A stretch of DNA of 64,000 nucleotides from Isoetes taiwanensis (lineage: Eukaryota; Streptophyta; Lycopodiopsida; Isoetales; Isoetaceae): the NCBI GenBank assembly GCA_021234155.1, contig JAJEKV010000001.1, positions 1,239,927 through 1,303,926 of the forward strand. The letters are read 5' to 3'. Below, one piece after another: positions 1 through 12,048 of this stretch. The notes beneath the pieces are model-generated. The model did not search any database, was not told where the DNA came from, and was given only the letters and a program-made list of their open reading frames with translations. The translations under genes and the position numbers were made by a program. The stretch's first letter is position 1. Each line of letters begins with the position of its first letter.

Positions 1-1198
1 CTAATGAAGTGCATGCATGACAACGAGGGGAAGTCTACTATGTTGAATAGTAGAATGCTTAAAATGTGCAAACCCAAAGGCGTGTATGACTACATAGCGA
101 GATAATTACAAAAACGGCTATGTAAGTAATTCTTAGTGGCTTTATTATAAATTTATCCGAGTCATCCTCTTAACTTAACCGCATTACGGGATATAGTGGA
201 CATTTTGATGTCGGGTAGTGCTTTGTGAAGAAAAGGTGTTGGTCAAAGGTCTATGGTACCCCATTCCTAACGAAGAGGAAGAGAAGAGGAAATAGAAGAA
301 GAAGAGGGAAGGAGGAACCGGTGGTAACAAAGGGGAGGAGCAAAGAGAGCTGCCGGTAGCAGTCTGAGAGCCTCAACCAAAAAGGCCAAAACCACAAAGA
401 CCTTGACTATAGAGGAGTCGTGAAGCTCTTGAGAAGGCTCACGGAGCGGTCTCGTTGTGAAGCCCGAGATAAGTCAAGTGCTATTCTAAAAGCGGGTTAA
501 TGACACTAAAGCTGCTCAAGCAAACTATTTCTTTGACATTGAGCACTATTAAGAGGCCACCTAAAATGAAGATGGGGTCAGGAGTGCTTTCTGGTCGGAA
601 GTCTGCTGGCGGCACATGTGGCTATCTTGAAGCAAAGAATGAGAAGGAATCCTCATGCCCATGTGTGCCACTAGTTGTAATGGTTGGCCAGTCGGTGCAA
701 CCAATTAAAAGATTACAAGAAGGCTGACTTTGAAGATTACACCTACTATGTTCTTGGAGGCACACATAGTTACAAGACAAGGAAAAAGAACTAGCAAAGG
801 AAGAAAGTAGCGAAGTGTGGAAAGCGTGGAAAGCGCATATATATGAGGATGTAACAGGATGAAGAAGCAAAAGTCATTGCCGTGAGTCATAATCACCGAC
901 AATGACTTGATTAAAATGAGTTTAATAGACAAGATCCGTTTCATGCAAGTGAATACGTGGAGTTCAAACAAGTGCATGGAGAGGACTTTAAAAAGCAAAA
1001 GAACAAGCTCGGGGAGCCGGCTTGTGTGACGAGTGCTGCCTCGGTTATGATTCTGATAAGAAGCCCATTATGGCTGTGAAACAATACGATAACTACTTTT
1101 CGGCTTGCTTTTCGAGAGATGGTCAAGTAAGTAAGCGCTTTCATTACGTCTTTTGTAGTATGTTTAGCTTTGTTTTAGCGTGGTTACAAGTGCGGAGA

Positions 1199-1354
1199 CG
1201 CGGTATAAATTTATACCGCGTGCGGGCACCTTTATAAATTATATGGGTGCCGGTCGCGGTGTTAATTTAAACGATGCGAACGCGGTATAATTTATACCGT
1301 GCCAGTCACTGATTTAAATTTATATCGTGCGAGACGCGGTATAAATTTATACCG
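1199..1354. repeat. Palindrome cluster GGTATAAATTTATACC, copy group 1
   Basis: Three near-identical palindromes at 1199-1220 (perfect over 22 bases), 1281-1300 (one A shorter) and 1339-1354. They sit in the inferred intron 1127-1448 of the broken methylase gene. A second group lies in a later intron of the same gene. Confidence 0.8.
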
Positions 1355-2438
1355 TGACTAGTCAATCGAGTGCACATTTAGGCGATGAAGCGTGCAACAA
1401 ATTCTCTTATGCCATTCAACACTAAACTACTTGCATTTGTCCATACAGGTGTGGGATCTTCAAGAGAGAATTTTTTGTATGTTCGAAGATGGTGAGCTTA
1501 AAGAACAAGCTAGCTCCGCAGGAAAGAAACCAAAAAAAGGTGGTGGATCAAAACAAAAAAATATGAGCATTGTACCCTAGACGGCGATTCTGTGGTCTAA
1601 AAGCAAAAGAAATTTTTGTTAGCCTCTTGGAAAAGTCGTGGCCAAGGAATTCACATTAGGCGAGATGGCCAAGGAAGCTAAGACATAAGCCTCATTTGCT
1701 ATGCCGTGTTTTTTTCCACCTTTTTTTGTCTTACAACATGTTTCTCTTTGCATTCAGAAAGACATTGTCACCTGCCAGGCCGAGTTAATGAAGCAGCTAA
1801 ACCTAGAGGACTGGGAGGAGTGCAAGCTTTTATACCCAAGTTGTACCACAGATAGTATCATCGAGAGAGCACTTTAACCCGGTGGTACGGGTAAGTTTTG
1901 TAGAAAATATGTTCCGTGGTGCATTGCCTTTTCTCTCGCGGTATTCTTCTGAGAACAAGAAGAAGGGGCTACCCAGCTGGATTTTAAACCTGGTTCGTGT
2001 AGGGCCAAGGAGGAGAGGCGAGACTTAAGGCAATCGAGCGAGGGAAAAGAGGTTGCCACTAGCGTTTTGACACTACTTATGAGAGATTTACAGCGTTTGG
2101 TTAGGACTTCTTGTGCAGAGTTGTTCGGGGTGATTACCACGAGGCTGGGGACACTTTTAGACAAGCAAAATTTTACATTATGCATTGCAGATATTCCCTA
2201 TGGCTTCAAAATTAAGGATAGCGCTTTTGACGAGGAGGCTTTCACCCACGTGCAAGTCCGTTCTTTTTTGGATGGCCTGAAGGAAGTCACCATATCTGCT
2301 AACTGGATGGTCATCATTTTCCATTCCAACCTCTGGAGGCGATGTGGGTGCTTAAACCTATGGGGCGATGCATGAACGCCGAACCGAAGCTGCGTTTGGT
2401 AAGCTTTACATTCAACAGCTTTTCTTTTTAGTAAGCGC

Positions 2439-2570
2439 GGTATAAATTTATACCACAACTGCCTTAAGGTTTAAATTTAAATGGCGAGGCGATGTTTGTA
2501 TAAATTTATACGGCTTGCCGCCGTGGTATAAATTTATACAGCAAGGCAACCCTCGTATAAATTTATACCG
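2439..2570. repeat. Palindrome cluster GGTATAAATTTATACC, copy group 2
   Basis: Four copies or partial copies of the same AT-rich palindrome, at 2439-2454, 2498-2511, 2525-2539 and 2555-2570. They lie in the inferred intron between the motif IV and motif I exons of the broken methylase gene. Confidence 0.8.
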
Positions 2571-3329
2571 CCACACTACTGGGCTAACTTATTTTCCTTG
2601 TTTTCATTCTACTAATATTTAATTGTTGTATTGTTTGGCGGGCTTAAAACAAGCGTCCAAGGGTCATGGTGGTGTTCAGCTTAGTGAGTTGTTTGAGCAT
2701 TTTCATATAGGTTTTTCTGGTAGCGGACGTAAAAAAAACCATGGTTCATTTCAATACGCAGAATGAGAAGACTCCTTCTGAAATGCTTTTTCGGTTCGGT
2801 TCATTTGCAGAAATTAAAGAGACCCACAGCCGACAAAGTATTTTGTGGTGTCAATATCGGGCTTCCACAGTGGCTTATTAATAATTTGTCTGATGGTTTT
2901 CTCGCCGGAGCCTGGATCTTAGATGCCTTTTACGGATCGAGGCACCACGGCAATTTGTGCTTATAAGCGGGGGCGCGCAAATGTCGTCTCGATCGACATA
3001 GACCCGGATAAAGTAAGTTTCATCGGGGACGGGATAAGCTCTTGTGAATCCTTTCTGATGAAAAGCGAGGAAGCCAGGGAGCAAAGAAGCGGTGCCAACG
3101 ATGTTAAAGGCACTTATCTGAAATCTGACCTCCACTTACGGGGAAGAAAAGATGAGGAGGTGGAGTTTATCGACTTGGAGCCTGTGGTGCCTGAGCTCGA
3201 AAAACCGCCTATGCCGGTAGGATTGGAATCGAGGGGCGTCTCTGTTTGTTGTAAGCTTCGCAAGAGCGGATCTAAGGGGATGAGAGTCACGTGGATTTTG
3301 GGAAGAACCACCTCCCCACCTCTATTATA

Positions 3330-4440
3330 ATTTTATCTGCAGACGAGTTCTTAACTACTTCCATTGTAAACTATGTGCTAAGTATTATTATAATTTATTT
3401 TGATGAAGATTTTTTTAAACCGAAAGCTTTGTCTCTTCAACAATGCTTAATTAGAACAACTCTTTCTTGCTCCATGATTTCACACTCTTTGTCTTTCCAA
3501 TGTTTAATTTTCTTAGTACTTATATTAAGCTTGCAAAAAGACAAACTATATTTCCTTCTGTTTTTAACAATAAATACTTACTGAGTTATCAAAATTAATG
3601 TCTCTCTCCTCAAAACAAGCATTTTTTTTTGCCCTCTTTTAAAAATGAAAAGGCTTCAAAAATGTTGCTTTTTCGGGGGTATTCCGAATGCTAATTGCTC
3701 AACAATCTATTTTGCTCCCTATTTTGTGTGTTTTTTTCAAGTTTTCAATTTTTATAAAGGAATCTTTCAAACGCACTTCTTAAATAAGTGCGTTTCATTT
3801 TAAACCTTGTTATTTGAACTATGTGAAGACATAACATCAAAATCGCCACATCTTCAAATATATCAAGGATGTGCTAAAAGCTATCAAAACATATTCTCTC
3901 CACCTCTCTATTTATCGGGGAATCAAATCGCATAGATTAATTCCAGCAGTTAAGACTCTTGAAGTCAATAGAGTTGAAAAGATGTTGTGTGTTTTATCTT
4001 AACTATTTTTGCATGATGTGTTTAAATTGGTGAAATGTGTGCATAAATTGAGAACAATATGGGTGTAATGTGGAGAAAATGAAAACAATGTGCAAATATT
4101 GTGGATGAAGCATTTATGATGTATTGAAGTTGAACTTATGGACTTGAAGGTGTATAAGAGTCCTTTTCAATGGTTAAAGCATGGGGTGAGGTGGCGCAAT
4201 CCTAGGAGACATGTAATTTATTGGAGATCTAATGGTGGAGATTGTTCAAAGATGAAGGGCTAGGATTTGTTGTGTAAGTTTAAGAGGAGGGGTACATCTC
4301 CTCATTCCCTCTCTCTCACTCTTGTGTCTTGAAGGAGATCTATTATAGTAGAGTGTATCCCATGGAAGAATTAACAATAGGAGAGGAGGATGAACCTCCA
4401 GACTTATTTTATCTCTCTCCTTCTTCATCTGCAATTTGTG
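3330..4440. other. AT-rich intergenic stretch
   Basis: About 1.1 kb of AT-rich DNA after the methylase relic, with homopolymer runs and short open frames only. I see no gene, terminal repeat or RNA gene here. Confidence 0.5.
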
Positions 4441-4451
4441 TTTAACCTATT

Positions 4452-4685
4452 TGCTGGTAGAGTGTGGCACAGCCTGATGCATATATTTTGCATTATGCTC
4501 AGCTTGGGGTTTGGTTCATTCCGTTGGATTATAAAAGAACCTTATATTGGTTAAAATACACTTACTTGCTGGTAGAGTGTGGTGCAGCCTCATGCATATA
4601 TTTTGCATTCTGCTCAGCTTGGAGTTTGGTTCATTCTGTTGGATTATAAAAGAACCTTGTAAATATTGGTTAAAATACACTTACC
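4452..4685 (+). repeat. Tandem duplication, about 115-bp unit
   Basis: Two adjacent copies starting at 4452 and 4567 (TGCTGGTAGAGTGTGG...), each running through a TTGGATTATAAAAGAACC segment. The copies differ by a few substitutions and a short insertion. The short open frames inside it are by-products of the duplication. Confidence 0.8.
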
Positions 4686-4689
4686 CCAA

Positions 4690-5760
4690 TTTGGATCCCA
4701 TCCTCCAGATCACCAAAAAAGATCACGAAGAGGATATAAGCTAATGTCGTGTTAGTAGTACATGCAAACCGAATTTTTTTTCTCTATCCCAAGAAATGTA
4801 GTATGTTTTTTGTCGTTCATCCAACCTCGATGTGTTTTTTTGCCGTTCATCCAATGTTGTAAATACCGGATATAGTCATGTTTAGGCCAGCTTTAAATCG
4901 TAAAAAATACGCTGTCTACAAAAACGTTGTGTATTTTTTTGTGATGTTTAAACATGTCAAGATATGGCTACAACATGTTCAAAGGCCCGGATACCGGATA
5001 TACCATGGATAAATGCGTGGTTTAACATGATGTTGTTCGATATTTACAACGCTCGTTGGATAACACTAAGGCTGGATTCACCATAATGTAAAATGCCTTC
5101 ACCATCATGTAAAATGCTACGCCCTTTTACGCCCACCATCACCAATTTGCAAAGGGTATAACAGGGCCCCTATCCGACCACTGTTGCATGTGAACCTGCT
5201 CTAACACATCGCCCGCTTGCATGTGAACCTGCTCTAACACATCGCCCGCTCTAACACATCGCCACAGAGAAACTTATGGTTCTAACAGGACACCTGTAAA
5301 TATTTAAGAGCCGCTTCACATGCTCGATGACAACCCTCATCATCAGGTAAAAAAGCACTTTTTACAAACACCATCACCTGCCACCTTTTACAAACACCAT
5401 CACCTGCCATCGCCAAAAAGCACAGGGCAAAACAGGGCCCCTCTCCGGCCGTAGCATATGCAACCATCGCCAAAGAGGGCCATGTTTGCCCCTGTGCTAT
5501 TTGGAGATATGGCAGATGATGGTGCGTGTGTAAAAAAGTACGGCAATGGCACCAATGATCAACTTTCATGGCCTGCCCACCCTTAAATAGGTCTCCTTCC
5601 CTGCCATTATGAATAAGGGTGGAATTAAAAAAATGCCCTTCCCCTTGAAAGGGCAAAAAATTGAGCAACCTTTAAAATAAGGGCAATGATTAAAAAAAAG
5701 CCTTAAAATTCTATTAACGTCATTTGTCAATATTTATAGTATTATCCTTTATTATAAAGT
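4690..5760. other. Repeat-rich intergenic stretch
   Basis: Low-complexity DNA with short direct repeats: GCATGTGAACCTGCTCTAAC with CACATCGCCCGC repeated at 5187-5262, and a TTTTTACAAACACCATCACC unit repeated at about 5360-5410. The 128-residue minus-strand open frame here is made of these repeats and is not a convincing gene. Confidence 0.5.
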
Positions 5761-6060
5761 TTTAGTGTATGTCGTGCATAAAACCCTAAAACTTTCGACG
5801 GCCCGGATTTGATGAAATCAATGGAGGATATGGTGCCAGGTAAGAAGCCTTTTTTAGTTTCTGTCTAGGTCCCGAGGGCAGCTATGGCGACTTCGGGTCC
5901 CGAGGGCAGCTATCGCGAATTCGAGCATGGCGGGCTGCTTTCAAGGTATGGCGACAGGGTATTTGAGATAGCGAAGTGGCGGTCCAGATAGTCTGAGAGT
6001 CCAAGGTCATCTTCCCTTTTCGTGAGCTGCTTCGTTATTTGACATGAAATTCCTTTAAAC

Positions 6061-7107
6061 ATGCATTCTGCTTTGGCTCCTGTTGATCAAACCGCGTCCT
6101 CTGTAGCCATCGTTGACCACCATCTTGGTGCTTTTAGAGATTCTGAACAGGGTGTTGAGCCTGTCCTACTTTCGCATGATAAACACTTACAGAAGCAGAG
6201 AAGGCGAGTGAAAGGCCATTTGAGGCGGGCTTACATGGATAATGCAGTATCAGAAATTGATGATGCACTACCTAAGTTTCCTGAAAAGGAAATTATGAAG
6301 GAAGCAGTACATGTGGAAGAACCAATCACCAGCTGGGATGAAAAAGTAGGTGAAGGTGAGGTCGACCAAGTTGTCTAAGCTCTTTTAGAAGTAGGCCAAG
6401 TTGCCGCTGCCAAACAACTGCAACAAAAACTTTCTCCAAATTGCACATCCATTGAGATTCTAATTGTGGAGACGGCACGAAATATAGCTTCATCTTCAAC
6501 TCCCACACTAAGGGGATCAGTAGTGGCCTCTTTAATACCACAATTTTGTGGAAGAATGCACGGGCTTTCGGGGATTAGATTTGTCCTTCTCATCGCCTCT
6601 GCGGGTGATATATCATCTCTTTAACTCATATGCCTTAATGCAATGGTATTGTATGTTGTTCTACACGTAACATGTAAAACTACAGGTTCTCGAAGCATTA
6701 ACCTTGGCATCAAGAGAGAATCGTGGAAAAAGGCTTATCTTGGTAGAATTACCCATAATAATAGCACAGATTTCGAACTTCTTAGAGTTGCCTTTAAGCA
6801 TATCAAAAGCAACCAATGGAATTGCTGCAGCTCCTTTCTTTTAAAGGTCAAGATGCACTCACTGAGGCAAGACTGCTGGTTGCTACACATGCAATTAACC
6901 CAGCAACTATTGCACGGATATTGGCTGAATCGTTTCTTAAGGTGAATGCACATTGCAGTTTGAACATTACTCACTGACACACGGATTCTTACTTTAGTGA
7001 GTATTGCTTTACAGGGTCTCTTAGCAGCTCACTGAGGTGGATACATGGACTCATCGTTGAAGGAAGAAGGCCCTGCACCACTGCTCTGGAGACCATCTGA
7101 TTTCATT
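6061..7107 (+). pseudogene. SPG11: SPG11 (spatacsin) pseudogene fragment, C-terminal part
   Basis: The translation follows plant spatacsin-like proteins. First comes LLSHDKHLQKQRRRVKGHLR and AVSEIDDALPKFPE, then ALLEVGQVAAAKQLQQKLSP across a TAA stop at 6376-6378. An exon at 6686-6941 reads LKGQDALTEARLL, ATHAINPATIARILAESFLK, and ends at a GTGAAT donor. The next exon starts at 7015 after TTTACAG in the same phase (GLLAAH, GGYMDSSLKEEGPAPLLWRP). A TGA at 7033-7035 stands where the family has Arg (CGA to TGA), and a frame slip lies near 6835. Homology fades after 7107. Spatacsin acts with AP-5 and spastizin in lysosome/autophagosome recycling. Exons and introns are kept, so this is a DNA-level copy, not a retrocopy. 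It lies upstream of a Helitron 3' end at 9927 and may be its captured cargo. Confidence 0.82.
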
Positions 7108-7289
7108 AACAGTGGGCAGGTTTAAATTCATGCCTGCAGGTTGTGAAAAACAATCATGCCTGGAAATAAGAGATAAGAGACTGCTTTAGATTAGTCCATG
7201 GTCGTGCAGCTTTAGGTTTAATTTTGAGCCATGTCCTGTACCCATTCAGAATTATCAGAGTAAGGAGGAGAAAAAGACCATGGCTGGTA

Positions 7290-8385
7290 TATTTTCTTCT
7301 GCCTGCTGCAAATTGCTACTGTTTTTAATTGGATTCTGCATGGTAAGTTTTGGCTCCTTTTGAAAATGATCCTTTTCTTATATTTTCTTCTGCTCATTAC
7401 AAATAGATGCCATTAAATTATCATCTTTAATCTTCTTGCAGTAAGGACAATGTGCCCGGGTGCTCCATCAATTCCGTATCTTCTTGCTGAGCCATAGAAC
7501 CCAGTGTTCTTGCTGGATTGCCTGGTAAGATGATTTGCTTGGAATACCATCAAGTTTTATTATGACAATGCTTATTTTGGATACTCCCTATATCTGTATG
7601 GATCCCTATTGGGGACATGGAAGGAGTATATATAATTGAATTTAGTTGTGCTTAAGTCTTATCATCTTAATGACTGGGAGAATAACCAAAGCAGTCATGT
7701 GTAAGGTTACTTATGATGATTTAACTTGAACAACACCATCTTTTCTTTAATTCAACGGTTTTGCATTGCAATCATATGCAATCCATGGGAAAAAAGACCA
7801 AAGGCTATAACCGATTTTGGATGAATAGAAGATGCAGACAGTTTTTGATTGCAGCTAGGATTATATCGAGCATTTGAGCTGGGATCTTTTGAAAGTGATC
7901 TTTCTCTTACATTTTCTTCTGCCCGCTGCAAATTGCTACTATTTTTAATTGCATCCTGCATGGTAAGTTTATGATATTGGTTCCTTTCAATGCATGTTCT
8001 TTTGCATATCTTTTTGAAATAGCAGATGGATAGTGCAGTATAAAGATATCTTACTGCTGAAACGTACATGCTTCAAAAGTGGAAATCAAGTTGAAAATGA
8101 TGGTTTTGGATTAAATGCCTTTTACTGTTGAAGATCATTATCATGCATAAATTTTGGCTATGGTAAGCAGCAATGATTTTAGATCTGCATACAGATATGA
8201 TGGATTATGTGTACATATCAGCTGGTTTATGCATGTTGATAAAACGATAATTGCTTTGCCTTGAATAGGATATAATGAATGATGCATGTTCTTTTGCATA
8301 TCTTTTTGGAAATAGCAGATGGATAGTGCAGTATAAAGGTACCTTACTGCTGAAATGTACATGCTTCAAAAGTGGAAATCAAATG
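7290..8385 (+). repeat. Two duplicated segments in non-coding DNA
   Basis: A segment of about 60 bp (TTTTCTTCTGCCTGCTGC through CTGCATGGTAAGTTT) occurs at about 7290-7350 and again at 7910-7970. A second segment of about 100 bp (TGCATGTTCTTTTGCATATC through AAAAGTGGAAATCAA) occurs at 7991-8090 and 8283-8385. No coding signal. The repeats lie between the SPG11 relic and the Helitron end at 9927. Confidence 0.75.
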
Positions 8386-8389
8386 TGGT

Positions 8390-9165
8390 CATGAATATTT
8401 GAAGACATATAGCTTACAGTCTGGCTGGGGCAACGGTGACATGCTTCTCTCCTTTATGTCCACCAATTTTATCTCTTATACTTTGGTGCTTTGGGCTGCA
8501 GAGAGCAGCTTCTTCATGTTCATCTTGAAAATTTCATGTGGGCATCCATTTTCAACTGAATTCAATGGAGGTAAGGTTCGATTTATAATGGTTTTGTCGC
8601 AATAAATGTATTTTATTTTATCCATTCTTGCTATTTCATTTGTAGGCAGTCATGTGGCAACTGCATTTGCTTTTTATCTTTGAAGAGACTTCAAGTCTTT
8701 CAGTTTTGATAGTTCTATAACTATATACGGTATCTTTGTTTCTTTATATAATATTTTGGAATGAGCAGAAGTCCAACATTTCATTTAGGGACAAATCTAA
8801 GTTCATTGTCACAAACATCCCCTTTATGCATGGTGGATTGGATTTTGCCACAAAATATTGTGCTCTTTGATATAAGACATCCATTTTATTAATTACAACA
8901 CAAAGGATGCAACTCTTACCACCTAACACAATGGTCTTTGCAAAAACAATTCCTGGAGAAGAAGGATACAGAAAGCTGGAGTCACACAAATATACTAAAT
9001 GCAAGTTCTAAATGCAGACCAACTTGAGTAAGTTTAGGTAGATTGGATACTTTGTTTTCCAAATGATTTTGTTGACTAGGGTTGTAAGCAATACCACATG
9101 GTGGATATACTACAAAAGATTACAAGTCTTGCATTGCTAACCACAACTTCACTGAACTCTCTGCC
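8390..9165. other. Non-coding stretch
   Basis: AT-rich sequence with only short open frames on both strands. No recognisable gene or element boundary. Confidence 0.45.
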
Positions 9166-9169
9166 ACAC

Positions 9170-9322
9170 ATGTCAGCTCAAGTACAAATACAAGCTTCAC
9201 TAACTACAAATGTCACATGCCAGCTCAAATATAAATAAGCTATATCATGTCAGCTCAAATACAAATACAAGCTTCACTAACTACAAATGTCACATGCCAG
9301 CTCAAATATAAATAAGCTATAT
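9170..9322 (+). repeat. Tandem duplication, 77-bp unit
   Basis: Two head-to-tail copies start at 9170 and 9247 (ATGTCAGCTCAA...GCTATATC) and differ at very few positions. Confidence 0.85.
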
Positions 9323-9879
9323 CGATATCGAATGTAAGATCCAAACATAAAGAGCGTCTCACCTTTATTTGCTAAAACTGTCACATGCAAATAGCATGCA
9401 TAGGTATATGGTAGAGGAAACTTACTTAGGAAAACAAACCATATGCACGACAATTACAAAAATAAAAATTATAAAGCGAGCATATTTACAAGCTCTCAAT
9501 ATAAGCCCCGCAATGTAACATATAATACAATAATTTCTATATTCAATCTAATTTTTTGTCAACATGAAAACAAATCCCCTATAGTCCAATGCTGATAATA
9601 TTGTGGCATACAAAACAAAAAGGGGAGGCACAAAAGGCGCTTGGTAAAAAAAGCACATCATGTTCCTCTTTGGGCGAAAGGCACATCCTTTAAAACTTTG
9701 CCTCTTTGGACGTGGTCTTTAGGGGCCCTCTTATGCTATATAACACTCATTTATGACAAGATTGAAGAAGACGAGCGACTGGAGACCGGAGAAGAGCACT
9801 TTCTCTCAGAAATATCGATGCATCACTATGTAACATGAAGAAGTGAGGTTTAAGCATTTTTTCATTGTGGCCCAAAAAA

Positions 9880-9927
9880 TTTACAGGCTCTCAACTTATG
9901 CCCAGCAACGCTGGGCACCATTACTAG
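9880..9927 (+). mobile_element. Helitron 3' terminus (element A)
   Basis: An 8-bp hairpin TGCCCAGC-AAC-GCTGGGCA (9899-9917) is followed by ten bases ending in CTAG at 9924-9927 and then a T. This is the expected Helitron 3' end: hairpin 10-12 bases before CTRR, insertion before T. The last 45 bases closely match the end at 13870, so both belong to one family. I could not place the 5' end. Element A may extend left to include the SPG11 relic, but that is inference. Confidence 0.75.
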
Positions 9928-10892
9928 TTATCTATATATTATTGTAAAAAAGCAAGAAATTAAAAATCTATAATTAACAAAGCCAATTTTTTAAAAGGAA
10001 AAAAAGAAAATAAAGAAAGGAAATCAAAAAACAAAAAGCAACGTTCATTTTGGCGGCGGGTGGGCAGGAACTTCCTTCTATATGTTGCTTTCTTTAGCAA
10101 CGGCATGCATAATGCATCACTCTCCGTGACCAGAGTCACCGGAGTGACAGGGACAAAAAGTTCAAGAATCAGACTCATCGGCATTTATACTCCAACCAAA
10201 TTTCGCTGCTTTGCTAATGCATCGTGCATGCCATTTGATTCACATGAAGAAGAAGAAGCAATTTTTACGTCATGCCACTTGGCAGCATCCCTTAGGACAT
10301 ATGACACGCACACAATTGTGTAATTGTTGTTGTGAAAAACCTGCAAGGTTAGTGTTTGCTTCCAATTCCTTGCATTCCTTTGTATTTTATTTGCGTTAAT
10401 GCATTTCTTTATATTTTTGCCAGTTGTTAGTTGCATTCTTCCATTGTTTCTTGCATTTTTTATTGTTTGATACATGCTCAACAAATTTTATAGCCTTGAA
10501 ATCACAAAGAGGGTTTACATTCTATTTATGATATGCTAATAAATATATAGATCACTATGTTTTTTTTTGAAAAAAAAGTTACTTTGTTTTCAATAAATGT
10601 ATGCTTTGATAGATAAATGGTGTCTTATAATGAGTTTTGCAGTAAATAAGGACAGTTTATATTGTACCATGAAATAAAAAGGGCTGATAAAATTTTAACC
10701 TTCCCAAAAAAGGGCAATCTTTATATTATAATGTTTTACCGTAAGTAGTGAACCGAGCCCTAAATTGGGCGGTCCGGATTAATCTATCCAACGGTGTAGA
10801 TGATGTCACGTTAAAAGCCTTTTTAGTTAGCTTAAAAAAAGCAAAAAAAAAAGGGTTTGGACGTATTAGGGTTCTGTTAGTTTTTTGTGGCT

Positions 10893-11036
10893 ATGGCAGC
10901 CACGGCAGCCACGGTGCCCAAGGGAAAACCTAGGACAACGGGGGTAGAATCTTTGGTGGAATTGGAGGGTGTGGATCAACTGGGCGATGTTGTGCTGCCG
11001 GATATGCTTGAACCGTTTCAGGCTGTTTGCAGATAG
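10893..11036 (+). pseudogene. Unrecognised 5' gene fragment inside Helitron B
   Basis: An ATG in CTATGGCAGCC opens a 47-residue frame (MAATAATVPKGKPRTTG, then VESLVELEGVDQLGDVVLP) that looks protein-like and ends at TAG 11034-11036. It is preceded by a leader with GC-rich and CCCTAAA-like motifs. Protein-like sequence continues in other frames to about 11250, so the frame is probably broken. I do not recognise the family. The likely reading is the first exon of a captured host gene. Confidence 0.4.
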
Positions 11037-12048
11037 CAGTTCGGTGTTGCAGATCATTCGATTTTCCTGCCATTTCTGGCCCATCACTGCAAATGGAGCA
11101 TCACTGCAAATGGAGCTCTACAATGGTCGACGCTCTGCTGCCTGTGCCGGAAATGGACGCTACCTCTTTTTATAAGGGATCTTCTTTATGCAAAGACTTA
11201 CTATACATGATTTGGGGTTCGAATGCATTTCCTGTGGCAAGAAGTGGTTAAGGTTAACGAGCAGTTCGGCCAGTAAGCATCCCAGGTGTGTAAATTTTGA
11301 ACTGAACCTTTGAAGCCCCGGTTTAATCCCTTTAACCATATGATCCCCTAATTTGTCATCTTCGACTTCTATTTTGGCTTTTGAAATGCATTTAGAGGGG
11401 ATCTTTGTAGATATATATGGTCTTTGCAGCTGTGTCTCTTGCTCGGACATCAAGCCCCGGTTTGCTATTCACTTCAAATCTTTTGCATGCAGTATAGGAA
11501 TAGCTTATACATAGATGTTTTGCCAAGGCCTTTCAAGAAACAACATGCGCGTGTTTCGTTTGGAGTAGGCGTAATCCTTATGTGAGTTTCTTGGGTTATT
11601 CAGCTTCACATTCTAAATAATATTTAGGCCCTTAGACTTCATCTTTGTTTTTGCAGATATAGGAGTCAGGAACATAAAAGATAAGGGCAATTTTTGTGTA
11701 GGACGATTCCAGTTCTGATCCTGCAGTAAGCTTTGGCTTCTATACGTCGATGTCATGTTTTGGTTTCCATGTTCATGCCCATTTTCTTTAGTCTTATTTC
11801 ATGGATAAAATTACTTTGACTTGAAAAATATCTGATAGCATACGACAGTTTTCATATATTAGTGTGGTATTCTGATATGGACTTGAAAGCTATAAAGATG
11901 ACACAAAAGGTTTCTGCTAATAATATAAAGCTACATATAGTACTTGCAATGCATTCATAGACATCTAATTTCTACCATCTTTACATGCAGCATTGCAGAT
12001 TCATTGATTCACAATCCTTTGTTTGTTTAACCAACCTTGCAGAACTGG

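Larger units (their letters stand above)
480..3260 (+). pseudogene. Broken ParB-like plus DNA methylase (N4-cytosine/N6-adenine type) gene
   Basis: Recognised by joining exons and frames. Around 640-940 the reading (VMVGQSVQPIKRLQ, then YVLGGTHSYK, then EEAKVIAVSHNHRQ) resembles a ParB-like domain (GG-x-H, then an EA...HN segment). An exon ends at a good donor (1127 GTAAGT) and rejoins in phase at 1449 (VWDLQERIFCMFEDGE). A lysine-rich stretch, an exon near 1760-1885, and a block at 2067-2375 follow. That block holds ADIPYGF (catalytic motif IV, canonical DPPY; GAT at 2190-2192) and NWMVIIFHSN. At 2916-3020 comes ILDAFYGS + GTTAICAYKRGR + IDIDPDKV, the FxGSGTT SAM-binding motif I. The order IV before I is that of the beta-class methylases in PF01555. 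Motif I is split by one extra base at 2940, and other breaks lie near 540, 880 and 2335. The gene would have methylated DNA; it now looks inactive, or the assembly carries indels. The domain calls are motif-based; the methylase part is firmer than the ParB part. Confidence 0.6.

Noticed and set aside
5282-5668. 128-residue minus-strand open frame
   Set aside because: It is a translation of short direct repeats and has no recognisable protein features.
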